DNA of 64,000 bases from Petaurus breviceps papuanus (Eukaryota > Chordata > Mammalia > Diprotodontia > Petauridae): the NCBI GenBank assembly GCA_028583685.1, contig JAMXIF010001253.1:98977508-99041507 (forward strand), written 5' to 3'. Position numbers and translations under genes: made by a program. Positions within the stretch are counted from its first letter, which is position 1, and the number at the start of each line of letters is the position of its first letter. The notes beneath the pieces were generated by a model. It saw nothing but the letters and a program-made list of their open reading frames with translations, searched no databases and was not told where the DNA came from. Shown in pieces: positions 34,616-45,589 of the stretch.

Positions 34616-34799
34616 GTATGTATTTTTTTCAAGAAAGGAATACGCATTCGGTCCAGAATGTGGCATCTGCTCACATCCTCAAGGCAAGGGGATCCAACAT
34701 AAAGCTTTACATACCCGGTCATTTTTTCAGCTAGTAATATGTGTATAAAATGTAGCCCCCTTTAAAACAAATTAGAACATTTAGCAAGTGACAAGTAAC

Positions 34800-35660
34800 T
34801 TTTATGTCCTACCATCTTCCCAGACTCAGCATGTCTAAAACTGAGCTCATCTTTTCCACCCACTGACCCCAAATCCTTCTGACTTTTCTATTTCTGAAAA
34901 TGGAGCTACCAGTCACCAAGATCTGGGAGTTGTATTCATCCTTTGGCTCCTCTTTCCCTTCCCACACCCAGTCAGCAAATCTTATTGCATCTTCCTTTAG
35001 ATCTGGCCCATCCTTTCTGAGAGAGAGTGTAGCCCAGTAATAGAGAGCCAGCCTCAAAGTCAAGATGATCTCCATCCAAGTGCTTCCTCTGATACCTACT
35101 TATTGTGTGACCCCATGGAAGTCTTTCACCTTCTCTTGCTGATAAAGTGCCAAACTGCATGGGTAAAGGGAATTTACTTGCCTGGGTGTTCCCTAGATCA
35201 GTGACATTCCAGGTTCAGTGCCTATCCCTAACCTTCCTTTCTACACTCACTGACACGGCCATAGTCTAAACCCTCATTATTACATGCCAGAATTATCATA
35301 TATGCTTCCTATGTAGATCTCTCTTTCCCTCTCTCCCTCCCTCCCTCCCCCCTCTCTCTTTGTGTCTCCTCCCTCCCTCCCCCCCCCTCTCTCCCCCTTC
35401 CTCTTCCATCCTGATCATGACTACTAATTTAATCATCCCATAATTCTGGTTTTATTATATCATTCCTCTGCTAAAATATTTCCAATGTCTCTCCATTGTT
35501 TATAGGTTGAACCTTAAACTTAGCGTGGAATTCAAGGACCTTGACACTTTGGCTCCACATTCCCCTTTCTACCACAGCTTTTATTAGTTTCTTCCATAAT
35601 ATCTTCATAGAAGCCAGACTGATCTTTATATTTACTGCTCCCCAAACATATCATTCTCGT
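34800..35660 (+). repeat. L2 internal/3' pieces with an inserted SINE remnant
   Basis: 34810-35020 and 35220-35660 read as L2 3' sequence ('catgtctaaaactgagctcatc ... cattgtttataggttgaacc'). 35022-35215 between them is a tRNA-headed SINE remnant ('gtagcccagtaatagagagccagcctcaaagtcaagatg'). A CT-rich tract lies at 35320-35410. Confidence 0.6.
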
Positions 35661-35682
35661 TGGATTGTAGATAGAGTGCTGG

Positions 35683-35912
35683 GCCTGTAGTCAGGAAGAC
35701 CTGAATTCAAATCCAACTTCAGACACGTAGTAGCTGTGAGTGACCATGAGTAAGTGACTTAAACTCTCTCAGCCTCAGTTTTTTCAACTGTAAAATAGGT
35801 TTAATAACATCACCTATCTCCCACAGTTGTTGTGAGGATCAAATGAGATAATATTTGTTAAAGTGATTATTAGGGAACCTGGCACAGAGTAGATGCTCAA
35901 GAATTGTTTACT
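35683..35912 (+). repeat. tRNA-headed MIR-type SINE
   Basis: 'gtagtcaggaagacctgaattcaaatcc', 'cctcagttttttcaactgtaaaatagg', 'ggatcaaatgagataatatttgttaaagtgattatt'. Confidence 0.78.
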
Positions 35913-35999
35913 CCTTTCCCTTCCCCTTCATTCTTACTTATTCATTTTTACTCATACTATTTTCTCTCACTGGGATTCTTTCATTCCTTTTCTTTACTT

Positions 36000-36255
36000 T
36001 TTGTTGTTGTTCAGTTGTTTCAGTAATGTCTAACTCTTCATTTTCCCATTTGGGTTTTCCTTGTCAAAGATCCTGGAATGGTTTGCCATTACCTTCTCAG
36101 CTCATTTTACAGATATGGAAACTGAGGCAAACAGGGTTAGGTGACTTGCCCAGGATCACACAGCTAGTGACTTTGAGACTGGATTTGAACTCAGGTCTTC
36201 TTGACTCCAGGCCTGACTTTCTTCATAGAAGAAATACACCACCTAGCTGCCCTGT
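36000..36255 (-). repeat. Marsupial long SINE
   Basis: 'ttgttgttgttcagttgtttcagtaatgtctaactcttca' to 'ccacctagctgccct'. Confidence 0.88.
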
Positions 36256-36464
36256 TTTCTTTGCTTTTTCATCTTCTACTCATAATTAAAGACATCGCAT
36301 AATATTCACCTGCTCTGTGGATCCTTCCCTGACCATTCTAATACACAATGATGTCTTCTTCCTATGTATCATAGCAATTTTATCTGTTTCATTCATTTCA
36401 CATTTAATCATACACTAACTTGTTAACATTTCTGACATTGTTTTTTTTTATCAATCTCATCTTA

Positions 36465-36713
36465 TTTGTTGTTCATTCATTTCAGTTATGTCCAACTCTC
36501 TGGAACCCTATTAGGGGTTTTCTTGGCAAAGATGCTGCAGTGGTTCACCATTTCCTTCTCCAGCTTATTTTACAGATGAGGAAACTGAGACAGAGTTAAG
36601 TGACTTACCCAGAGTCACACAGCTAGTGAGTGTCTAAGAATAGATTTGAACTGGGGAAGAGGAGTCTTGCTGACTCCAGGCCCAATGTTCTGTCCACTGT
36701 GTCACCTAGGTAC
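36465..36713 (-). repeat. Marsupial long SINE
   Basis: 'ttgttcattcatttcagttatgtccaactctctgg' to 'ccactgtgtcacctagg'; same family as the copy 465 bp upstream, independently diverged. L2 sequence separates them. Confidence 0.88.
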
Positions 36714-36796
36714 CTTTTTTTTGACCTTCACCTAAATTGTAAGTTCTTTAAGGACAGGAATTTAGTATTATTATATCATCATGGATATCCAACTAT

Positions 36797-36834
<38 letters not shown>

Positions 36835-36905
36835 CTTCCTCCTCTCTTTTTCTTTCTCCACTCCTAATTCTTTTCTTTCCTTTTCTCTTCCTCCCTTTCC
36901 TTCTT

Positions 36906-36987
<82 letters not shown>

Positions 36988-37185
36988 TCTCCCTCCCCCT
37001 CCCTCCCCCTCATATTGTATATGTTACATAGTTACTTAGCTGTGTGCATGCAGTGCCCTCTCAACCCCCAGTATACCATAAACTTCTTGAGGACAGGGAC
37101 CATTCTGTTTCTTTATCTCTGGCACCTTACACAGTACCTTGTAAATAGTGATTGCTTAATAAATGTCCACAGGACTGAACTGAAG
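36714..37185 (+). repeat. L2 tail and two (CT)n arrays
   Basis: L2-like flanks ('ctaaattgtaagttctttaaggacagg'; 'ccataaacttcttgaggacagggaccattctg ... gcttaataaatg') around (CT)n at 36801-36830 and 36908-36984, joined by a pyrimidine-only tract. Confidence 0.8.
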
Positions 37186-37580
37186 GTCGTTTTCTGTTTG
37201 GTTTTTAGCACAACACTGTCTGTCTTCTTGGCAGGTATTAGTAAATACTTGATGACAGACTCAATGAATGAATGACTATTTCTATTCTTTCTCTTATTGG
37301 GGTGGGGGGAGGTTATTCATGTAGCAGATTGCATTCCACATTGTATGAAAAGTTTAGTCTGTTGACACCTCTATTTATTTCCCTGAGCACCTATAAATCT
37401 TGTGTGTTGCCAAGATGAATTAAGACCCATATTATCTTCATCCCCTTGGGATAGCTTCTGTCCTGAAGCAACTTGGTGATGTTTCTGGTACTGCAAAAAA
37501 ACATTTGTGGGGAGTTCTTAAAGAGAGAAGGAGAAGCAGCATACTTGGAAACCATGAATTCTGGGAGATCTTGCCTAGTT

Positions 37581-37633
37581 CAGGGGCAGGGAACCTGCCC
37601 TGCAGTCTTAAGACTGCAGGTTCCCTGCCTTTG
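37581..37633. mobile_element. Short foldback (collapsed hAT-like terminal repeats?)
   Basis: 'ggcagggaacctgc' and 'gcaggttccctgcc' form an inverted repeat with the centre agtcttaagact, plus a duplicated cctgc on the left arm. Such ends resemble those of marsupial hAT elements with the interior lost. Lies 249 bp before exon 12. Confidence 0.55.
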
Positions 37634-37881
37634 GACTAACCAGATGCCTAAAGAGGGAATGAAGCAACAAAGGAAAAAATGCCCAACAGAAACACCTCCC
37701 TTCTCACCTCATCTTTCTCTTCTAGTCTAAGTGCAATGACTTTCTCAAACTTAACCCTAATTCTCTTTATTTAGATCTTCAGGGGCTCTTGGCAGGCACT
37801 TGTGACTGGTTTAAGTGGAAAGCCTAATCCAGATGCTCTCGAGGATATTCTATACTGTGGTTTGCTTGTGTCTTTAAACAG

Positions 37882-37970
37882 ATAAATTTGAAGATAATCT
37901 GCGATGTAAATATTTCTGGAGGCCAAAGCGAGTGGAGCTATGCTTTGGCATTCAGCACTACGCTGGAAAG
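37882..37970 (+). CDS. MYO3B: MYO3B window exon 12 (motor lower 50K)
   Basis: It runs from acceptor ttaaacag to donor gtaaaa, 89 bp, ending in phase 0. Two bases complete the aspartate codon, then [19 protein letters not shown] and [10 protein letters not shown] follow. F-x-I-x-HYAG-K is the conserved myosin strand before the HCM-type region. It differs from remembered human mainly at RPKR versus RPKG. Confidence 0.97.
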
Positions 37971-38744
37971 GTAAAAGGTGTTTGACTCTTATTGGGTGTG
38001 AATTTCATGAGAGATAAGTGGCTACATTGCCATGTCTGTGAAGCTTGAGAAATTGCTTGCAGATTTCTTTCCTTTTTGATTCTTCTTGAATCCGTAATCA
38101 TAACTCACAAACTTTCACAGTGGGATTGATCACAAAAGTTGCCTCTGGCATAGAAACAGTTTCTCACAGGGGTGGCCTAGAGAGCTGCCATCTGCCTCTT
38201 ACCTGAGGTATTGCCTAGAAGTGACAGCTCTCCAGAGAGCAAACATATTACATCTTTTCCCAGTGTGTTTAGTTGTGAATATTCAAATTTTAAAGTAATT
38301 CTAAAATGGGAATAAAACTGGGAGGGTTGATATAATTTTAGGAGAGGCCTACAGGGGGCCATAGCATCTAAATAAAAAGCCAAGAAAATCAATTAAACAT
38401 CCAGATGTTTATTCTACTCAACACCAAGCATCAAAATATTTGGAGACATGGGATCATAGATTTGGAGTAGGAAGGGACATTCGAAGCCATCTGGTACAAT
38501 CTTCTCACTTTATAAATGAGAAAATTGGAGTCTAGAAAGGTTCATTGACTCGCTCAAATTGACACGGATGGTTAATAGGAGGACCAGGATTTGAATGTAG
38601 GTCCTTTGATATCTCCACTGGAATAAGCTGATAATGACAGTCTAAATTGTTTTCTTTTTATCCAACTACTGTGATGTTATATCAACCTAAATTTCAGGTT
38701 CCAATAGCAGAGTTGAGGCAGACATTTAAAGTTTCCTTTTTAAA
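37971..38744. other. Intron after exon 12, unassigned with a MIR remnant
   Basis: 38440-38620 resembles a minus-strand MIR ('agccatctggtacaatcttctcactttataaatgag'). The rest is unassigned. Confidence 0.45.
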
Positions 38745-38990
38745 AATATAAATAACTGACATTTATAAAATACTTTCATACATAATCTTGTTACAGCCTC
38801 ACAACAACCCAATGAGGTAGGTACTCCACACATCAATATCCCTGTTCTGTAGATAGGGAAATTGAAGATTCAAAAGTTAAAGTGACTTGTCCACAGTCAC
38901 GTTGCCATCAAATATAGAAAAGGAGATTTGAACTAAAGTCTTCCTGAGTCCAAGTCAGGCTTTATATCTACTACACTATGCCTTACATAT
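38745..38990 (-). repeat. Marsupial MIR-like SINE
   Basis: 'atactttcatacataatcttgttacagcctcacaacaacccaatgaggtaggtac', 'agggaaattgaagattcaaaagttaaagtgactt'. Confidence 0.75.
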
Positions 38991-39039
38991 ACTATATTAT
39001 ATGGTATTATGCCGTGTACCCTATTATACCTTACCTTTG

Positions 39040-39800
39040 TATAATGTTTTAGTTTTACAGAGGGCTTTAATACTCATAACAACATTGTGAGTTAGTGTAA
39101 TGGTAAGGGAGTGTGAAGATCTTCCCTGCTCCTTAATGTGCTCCACTTGGAGCCCAACAAGAGAAGCTTGCTTAGGGGGGACTTGCTTTTCAGGAAAGCC
39201 CACACCTTCTGTTACTTTGTAATTAGGCAGTGCATCATGAGGGTTGTGATGTCCTCTGACCCTGGAGAAGGCTATATGTACCTCTGAGGTGAGGTTTTGC
39301 TTTGGGGCTCACTTATGGGAAGAGTTGTGTGATTTGGCCAGATGAGACTCTGGGTAGCCATTGGGTTCCCCCTCCCCCAGCTTTGAAAACCCAGATGTTG
39401 GTGCTTCTGTCTCTGGTAACTAACACTATATGTGTGTAATGATCAGACAGCTAGAAGCCCTGTCTGTTGGTCTGTTGAATTGTGTTATTTTCTTTGCATT
39501 TTTTGTCTGCTTGTAATTTCTGTTTGTACTTTCTGAAGATCAGGGTTCTGACTTTTCCCCCCTGAATTAAGTGAATGATATGTATGTATTTGATTAAAGC
39601 AAGATTTTTAACAGCTTTTGAGGGCCTTTTCCTTTAGAAAAGCAAATAAAAGAACCTGTGCTAGCAGCCACCCTGCGTATGCTAGGGTCTTTGCTGCTAC
39701 ACTTAGGTAAGGCCAGTATTATGCCAGATTTATAGAAGATCCTTATATCTACCTCTCAGGGTTGTTGTAAAGATCACATGACAAAATGAATGTAAAACAT
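39040..39800 (-). repeat. MIR-like SINE interrupted by an LTR
   Basis: 'gttttacagagggctttaatactcataacaacattgtgagttag' stops at 39095, and the expected continuation 'gtaaggccagtattatgcc' resumes after the LTR. This places both LTR borders. Confidence 0.7.
39096..39701 (+). mobile_element. Solo retroviral LTR, copy 2 (fossil)
   Basis: TGTAATGG...GCTACA, same family as copy 1 at 20710: shared 'gacttgcttttcaggaa', 'tttgaaaacccagatgttggtgcttc' and 'tgattaaagcaagatt'. Flanked by gttag/cttag, a 5-bp duplication with one change. At 606 bp it is shorter than copy 1, from a different subfamily or by internal loss. No retroviral genes lie nearby, and the two LTRs do not bound one provirus, because myosin exons lie between them. 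Confidence 0.8.
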
Positions 39801-40269
39801 TTTGCCAATTTTAGAGCCATAGATCGATGTCAGCCATGATGATTAGCGTGATGATGATGAAATGGAGGCTCAGGGAAGCTATGGGCTTTTTCAAGATTAT
39901 CCAGTTAATTCACTTCCTTATAGAGAGATGAAGTACTGTACTCAGAGTACAAGATGACAAGTATCTTCCTTTGGACATGGCTAATGCAGAAATGTGTTTT
40001 GCTTTACTATAAATGTTTATAAAAGGGGTTTTGTTTTTCTTTCTTTCTCATGTGGGAGATGGGAAGTGGGTAGGTAGGACAGATTTTTGCTGATTGCAAA
40101 CAATAAAATTTAATTTAAAAATTATCCAGTCTGCTGTGCACAAACCACTCTGCTGGGCATGAAGAGGATATAAACATGAATAAAGACAGGGTCTGTCCTC
40201 AGGTAGCTTTCACTATCTGTGGTATAAGGCAGAACATGCTCTATGTATCCCTAACATTGGCTAAGACAA

Positions 40270-40525
40270 AATAGCTAAAATTTATATATAACGCTTGCAG
40301 GTTTGCTAAGGAGTTTACATAGGTTAACTTGTTTCATCCTCACAACAGTCCTGTGAGGTAGGTGCTATTATTATTCCCACTTTATAGATGAGGGAGCTGA
40401 GGCTGAGAAAGGTTGTTATACACCCAGAGTCATACAGCCAGTAAGTGTCTGAGTCAGGATTTGAACTCAAGCATCCTTGATTCCAGTTACAATGCTCTGT
40501 CTACTATGCCACTTATCTGCCTAAT
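40270..40525 (-). repeat. Marsupial MIR-like SINE
   Basis: 'catcctcacaacagtcctgtgaggtaggtgctattattattccc', 'ggatttgaactcaagcatccttgattcc'. Confidence 0.8.
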
Positions 40526-40971
40526 CGAGGATGTAAAAGAATATTTCATGCAGGAAATAACATTTGAGCTGGACCTTATAGGGTGAGGAATTTAGGAATT
40601 TGTGAGGGGAGAGAAAGAGAGGATAATATTGGTATAGAAAATGATATAAACAAAGGCAAAGAAGTAGAAAAACTTGGGGGTATTTGGTGGAAAAGGGTTA
40701 GTTTTAGAGTTTTAGAAAAGTAGGCAAAGATAAGGCTGCAAAAGTAGTTTTAGAGACCTTTTGCAAAGGTCCATAAGTGTCAAGATAAGGAGTTTGCATT
40801 TTTTCCTATAAGCAATAGGTAACCTTTTAAGGTTTACATATCATTTTTTGCTACCCAGTTGGAAAATACTACTTGAATTATGGTTACATACCTCAGCAGG
40901 ACCTGGTTCAGAGTCCTAGAATGGCAATGATAAAATAAATACAAATAGTGTTTTGTAGAAATTTTTAAAAG

Positions 40972-41254
40972 TTGGGTATGATGGTAGAGGCCTATAATAT
41001 CAGCTGCTAAGGGGGCTGAAACCAGTAGATCTTTTTAGCTTGGACATTCTGAGTTGCAGTGGGCTAAGCTTATTAGGTGTCTATACTAAGTTCAGCATCA
41101 GTTTGTTGAGCTCCTGGAAGAAAAAGTCCACCAGACTTCTTAAGGAGAAGGTCATAAATGGAACAGGTCAAAACTCCTAATGGGATCAGGCTTGTGGGTA
41201 GCCACTGACCTTTTAGCCTCGGTAAGATGGGAAGACAAAGAAAGAAAAGAAAAA
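40972..41254 (+). pseudogene. 7SL (SRP) RNA retrocopy 2, with TSD
   Basis: Full-length in outline: 'gttgggtatgatggtagaggcct' (7SL 5' end), 'ttctgagttgcagtgggctaagc', 'aggtgtctatactaagttcagcatc', 'ggaacaggtcaaaactcct' and 'gtgggtagccactg', then an A-rich tail. Flanked by gaaatttttaaaag (40958-40971) and gaaatttaaaag (41255-41266). S-domain sequence is included. It lacks an obvious functional context and is diverged, so a processed pseudogene. Confidence 0.88.
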
Positions 41255-41266
41255 GAAATTTAAAAG

Positions 41267-41400
41267 ATGGAAAGAAAGAGATAATAAAAAAAGAAAGAAG
41301 GAAGGAAGGAAGGAGGAAGGAAAAGGAACAAGGAAGAGAAAAAAGAGAGATAGGAAAGAAGGAAAGAAAGAAAATAGAGAAAGAAAAAAAGGAGAAATTT
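41267..41400 (+). repeat. Purine-rich (GAAA/GGAA) tract
   Basis: GAAAG/GGAAG low-complexity stretch following the 7SL retrocopy tail and its right target repeat. Confidence 0.85.
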
Positions 41401-42703
41401 TAAAACACTGTATGTCCAGATTGCTTTTTCAAATATATAACATGATATGAGTTAATTTTGCATAACGTCATTGAAAAAGCAAATTAAAAGCATATCTAAT
41501 ATAAAGGAAGTTTTATTTCAGACCCTAGTCAGGAGCTATGTTTGGCTTCTTCCTCTTAAGCACGTCCCATGCCTTCAGTGTCAGGGCCAAACTATAATAG
41601 CAACTCATATTTATATAATTTAAGGTTTAGAAAGCACTTTCTTCACATTTGCAAACAGATAAATATCACTGTCCTCATTTTAATGATGAGAAAACTAAAA
41701 GGTTAAGCAACTTGCTTTTCCATACCGTGAAAGTGTTGGTCTACACTAAGGGGCAGAACATGGTGGAATGTCCTTGGGTCTTTGTTGGTCTCTTGAACAC
41801 TAGCTGAAGAGAGACAACTAGCAGTTGTATATGTAATGCCCTGACTCACCCTTCTCTGATGCTGAAGGGTTTTTAACCTTCAGAAAACTTGGATCAAAAA
41901 AGTACCAGCAATACCATCATGACCCACCTAGAGCATTATTTCACTCTGCAAATGTAAATAAATTGCTTAGGGGAGCATGAAAGAAGAAAAGGATTACCAT
42001 GTATGAGTGTGGGCCCAGTTGAGATTAGGTAACTCAAATTTGTAGTGGACTCAATTGGTTCAACTTCATGATATCCTCCAATCGCATTCAGTAACATAGG
42101 AGTCGGAGCAGAGAAGGTGAATGGTGGGGGCAGCCTATGAGTGAGGAATGGCAGGGTGTAAATGTTATAAGCACAAACAGACAAGGAAATAAAGGGCAGA
42201 AGGTGGTATATGATTGAACTGGTCAACTTAGAGAATCAAGACGGTGAAATGAAAGCCTTTGGATTGTTTCATATGATCTCCCCTTGTCCAGTTTCTTGAA
42301 ATTCATTTAGTAAAATATATATACATTTATCTATGAAAATAGGTAGATAGATAAATATGTATACATACATATTAATGAAGTCCTTATTCATTCCACACAT
42401 GCCCATGTCTCATCATTATTTGTTTTCCTTAAAACAGCATTTATCTGTTCCACTAGTCTGGAATTCCTCATTGATCCTCAGCAATCGGTGTGGGGGTTGT
42501 TTTACCACTAGATGTCTCCTAGTGCATTTTTTCCACCTCAGGCTTCCCTAAATGTGATAATAAGAATGTACTGAATGTATCTTTATAATCCATAAGAGTT
42601 AATATAGTGTAAGACATAGTAAAAATTTCCGGACTACAAATCTAAAGCCTTGGTTTCAAGTCCTGAGTCTGCCACTTATTAGTAAAGCAATCTTGTTGGG
42701 TAA
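41401..42703. other. Intron, unassigned with a MIR remnant
   Basis: 41598-41740 is a decayed minus-strand MIR ('atgatgagaaaactaaaaggttaagcaactt'). The rest has no recognised feature. Confidence 0.45.
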
Positions 42704-42719
42704 AACATTTAGGCTATTT

Positions 42720-43254
42720 TGTTTGTTTGGGTTTTTGTTGGGGGGGGGGGGGGGGGGGAAGGGAGGGCAATTGGGCTTAAGTGACTTGCCCAATGTCACA
42801 CAGCTAGTACCGTGTTTCCCTGATAATAAGACACTGTCTTATTATTTTTTTTTGGACAGAAAAACACCAGAGGGCTTATTTTCAGGGGAGGGCTTATTTT
42901 AATGAACATTGACAACAATTTTAATAAACAGGTAAATATGAACAAAAAAATGTACCTTTATTCAATAATGAATTCAATAAAGAACAGGATGACGTGCTCA
43001 CTGCTGCAGCTCTGATTGGATGCAGCTCGGAGCGCGACGTGCGTTTCACCTGTGGGGGGGGGGACGGTGCATACAGAGGGTACCGTAATGTAGCGTGTAG
43101 CGCAGGGGATCACCTTCACTACAGTAGCAATCTCAATAGGGCTTATTTTCGGGGGAGGGCTTATTATAGGGGAAACACGGTAAGTGTTAAGTGTCTGAGG
43201 CCAGATTTGAACTCAGGTCCTCCTGACTCCAGGGTGGTGCCACCTAACCACCCC
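42720..43254 (-). repeat. Marsupial short SINE, carrier of a DNA transposon
   Basis: SINE parts at 42740-42809 ('ggcaattgggcttaagtgacttgcccaatg') and 43181-43254 ('agtgttaagtgtctgaggccagatttgaactcagg') are separated by a 371-bp element. SINE TSD aacatttaggctattt/aacatttaggttattt at 42704-42719 and 43255-43270. An 18-plus G run sits at its 3' side near 42739. Confidence 0.9.
42810..43180. mobile_element. Nonautonomous Tc1/mariner-like element (MITE-size), TA target
   Basis: Inverted ends 'ccgtgtttccctgataataag' and 'cttattataggggaaacacgg', with TA on each side (42808-42809, 43181-43182). The uninterrupted SINE consensus 'cagctagtaagtgtt' shows TA was duplicated. Subterminal 'agggcttattttc' words repeat inside. 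The interior has no ORF but a CpG-rich core ('gctcggagcgcgacgtgcgt'). Confidence 0.85.
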
Positions 43255-43279
43255 AACATTTAGGTTATTTGATGGAGCT

Positions 43280-44240
43280 TCTGTTTTTTTTCAGTCAATC
43301 AATCAATGAGTATTTATTAGCTGTCTACTCTATGCCAGGCAATATGGTAGGCACTAGAGTGAGCTGCTTGAGGATGGGACTATCTTTTGCCTTTCTTTGT
43401 AGCCCCAGTATTTTGCACAGTACCTGGAACATAGTAGGTGCTTAAATAATGTTTCTTAACTGACTGACTAAACTACAAACACAATCACTACTCTCAAGGA
43501 GCTCATATTCTTTTGAAAGAGACAAGCACATCAGTGTGTATACACAATAGCTGTCATGATAATAAGTACAAATAAATATAAGGAAATTAAATATGACGTA
43601 ATTTGGGAGGGAGGACATGCACTAACAGACAGGGATCGGGAAAGGTTTCATGTAGAAAAATGGTTCTCAAGCTGAGTCTTGAAGGAAAGGTAGGCTTCTA
43701 TGAAGCAAAGAAAAGGAGAGTGTCTTCTGAGCATGGGGACTGGTCAATGCAAAGATAAAGAGATGGGAGATGGGGTGTTGTGTGTAAGGAAGAGAGAGAA
43801 GGCCAGTTTGGCTGAATCAGTGTCCAGCAAAGAAGGTCATGCAAAGTAAGAATGCAAAGATAGGTTGGGGCCAGGTTTGCAGGGCTTAAAGAGTTAAACA
43901 GAGGAGTTGGATCATAGGCAATAGGGAAACACTGGAGTTTTTGAGTGATGGAAAACCCTGGCCAGTTCTACACATATGGAAAAATCACCTTGGCAGCTGT
44001 GTAGAGGACAGCCTGGGATGGGAAGAGACTTGAGTCAGAGAGACTAAATTAAGAAGCTATTGTAATACTCTAGGTGAGCAGTAATGAGGATCTGAGGTTA
44101 AAGTGGTAGTCATATGAATAAAGAGATGAGGTTAGATGTGAAGTTGTTGACGTTAGATGCGAGAGATGTTATTGAAGTAGAAATGGCAAGATTTGGCCAC
44201 CGATTGACTGTGTGGAGTGTGTGGAGTTAAGGATAACACC
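43280..44240 (-). repeat. L2, antisense, with a sense L2 tail inside
   Basis: 'tcaatgagtatttattagctgtctactctatgccagg', then after 43470 'actctcaaggagctcatattc ... caatagggaaacactggagtttttgagtgatggaaaaccctgg'. 43356-43470 is a + strand L2 tail ('gcacagtacctggaacatagtaggtgctt'). Confidence 0.65.
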
Positions 44241-44310
44241 AATCAGTCAGTAAATAAATATTTATTAAGCACCTACTATGTGCCAGACACTGTGCTAAGT
44301 GCCGGGGACA

Positions 44311-44566
44311 TGATGTTATTTTAGTCAGTCATGTCAGACTCTTCATGACCCCATTTGTTTTGTTTGATTCTTTTTTGGCAAAGATACTGGAATGGTTTAC
44401 TATTTCCTTCTCTAGCTCACTTTACAGTTGAAGACACTGAGATAAAGAGGGTTAAGTGACTTGCCCAGGGTCATACAGCTAGTAAGTATCTGAAAACAGA
44501 TTTGAACTCAGGTCTTCCTGACGCCAAGATTGGCACTCTATCCACTATGCCATCTAGCTGCCCACT
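44311..44566 (-). repeat. Marsupial long SINE
   Basis: 'cagtcatgtcagactcttcatgaccccattt' to 'tatgccatctagctgccc'. Confidence 0.88.
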
Positions 44567-44835
44567 GGCGATATAAAAGAGGCAAAAATCTAGTCCCTGC
44601 CCTCAAGAAATTCACAGTCTGGTGGGGAATACAAGAAGCAAACGAATATGTATGAACAAGCTATAGACAGTATAAAAGAGGGAAGACACTGGAATTCAGA
44701 GGGGTTGGGAAAGTCTTCCTATAGAGTGTGAGATTTTAACTAGAACTTGAACGAAGTCAGTAGACAGAAAGGAGAAGGGAGAACATTCCAAACATGGGAG
44801 ACAACTAGAGAAAATGCTCAGATCTAAGAGATGGT

Positions 44836-45100
44836 TTAGGGGCAGGTAGGGGGTGAAGTGGATAGAGTCCTGGGTCTGGAGTCAGAAAGACTCATCTTTC
44901 TGAGTTCAAGTCTGGCCTCAGACACTTACTAGCTGTGTGACCTGGACAAGTCACTTAACCCTATTTGCCTCAGTTTCCTCATCTGTAAAATGAAAGGGAG
45001 CAGAAATGGTAAACCACTCCAGTATTTATCTTTGCCAAGGAAACACCAAATGGGATAATGAAGAGTCAGATGTGACTGAAACAAGTGAACAACAACAAGA
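44836..45100 (+). repeat. Marsupial long SINE
   Basis: 'gtgaagtggatagagtcctgggtctggagtcag' to 'gataatgaagagtcagatgtgactgaaacaagtgaacaacaac'. Confidence 0.88.
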
Positions 45101-45163
45101 GATGGAGTGTCATTTGAGGATCATAAAGGCAGCCAGTGTCACTGCATTGAAAAATATAGGACA

Positions 45164-45319
45164 GGGGAAGCTAGGTGGCACAGTGAATAGAGCACTGGCC
45201 CTGGAGTCAGAAGGACCTGAGTTCAAATCTGAACTCAGACGCTTGACACACTTACTAGCCATGTGACTTTGGACAAGTCACTTAACCCCAATTGCCCTCC
45301 AAAAAGCAAAAAAAAAAGA
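45164..45319 (+). repeat. Marsupial short SINE
   Basis: 'ggggaagctaggtggcacagtgaatagagcactggccctgg' to an A-rich tail; flanks share aatatag. Confidence 0.9.
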
Positions 45320-45589
45320 ATATAGAATAGGACAAGGAGTAAGGTATAAGAAGACAGAGAAGAGGTCGAGTAGGGAGGTTGAGGGCACCTGTTAGATTAT
45401 GAAGGACTTTGAAGTTCAAACTGAGAAACTGGAAGAATGGTGGTACCTTTGATAGAAATACAAACATTTGAAAGATGAGTTGGTTTGGGGGTGAAAGATA
45501 ATGAGTTCTATTTTGGATATGTTGAGTTTGAGAGTTTATCTGTAAGATACTTGTTCTGCCTCCCTCCAAGAGATATCACATTAAATGAA

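Larger units (their letters stand above)
44243..45480 (-). repeat. Second antisense L2-type unit broken by three SINEs
   Basis: 'ttattaagcacctactatgtgccagacactgtgctaag' starts it, and it resumes between SINEs as 'cctgccctcaagaaattcacagtctgg', 'gccagtgtcactgcattgaaaaatatagg' and 'gattatgaaggactttgaagttc'. Inserts are at 44311-44566, 44836-45100 and 45164-45319. Confidence 0.65.

Noticed and set aside
36630-37031. 133-codon Ser/Leu-rich open frame
   Set aside because: Translation of the (CT)n arrays and L2 flanks.
40972-41254. Functional 7SL RNA gene
   Set aside because: Many mismatches in conserved positions, an A-rich tail and target-site duplication point to a retrocopy.
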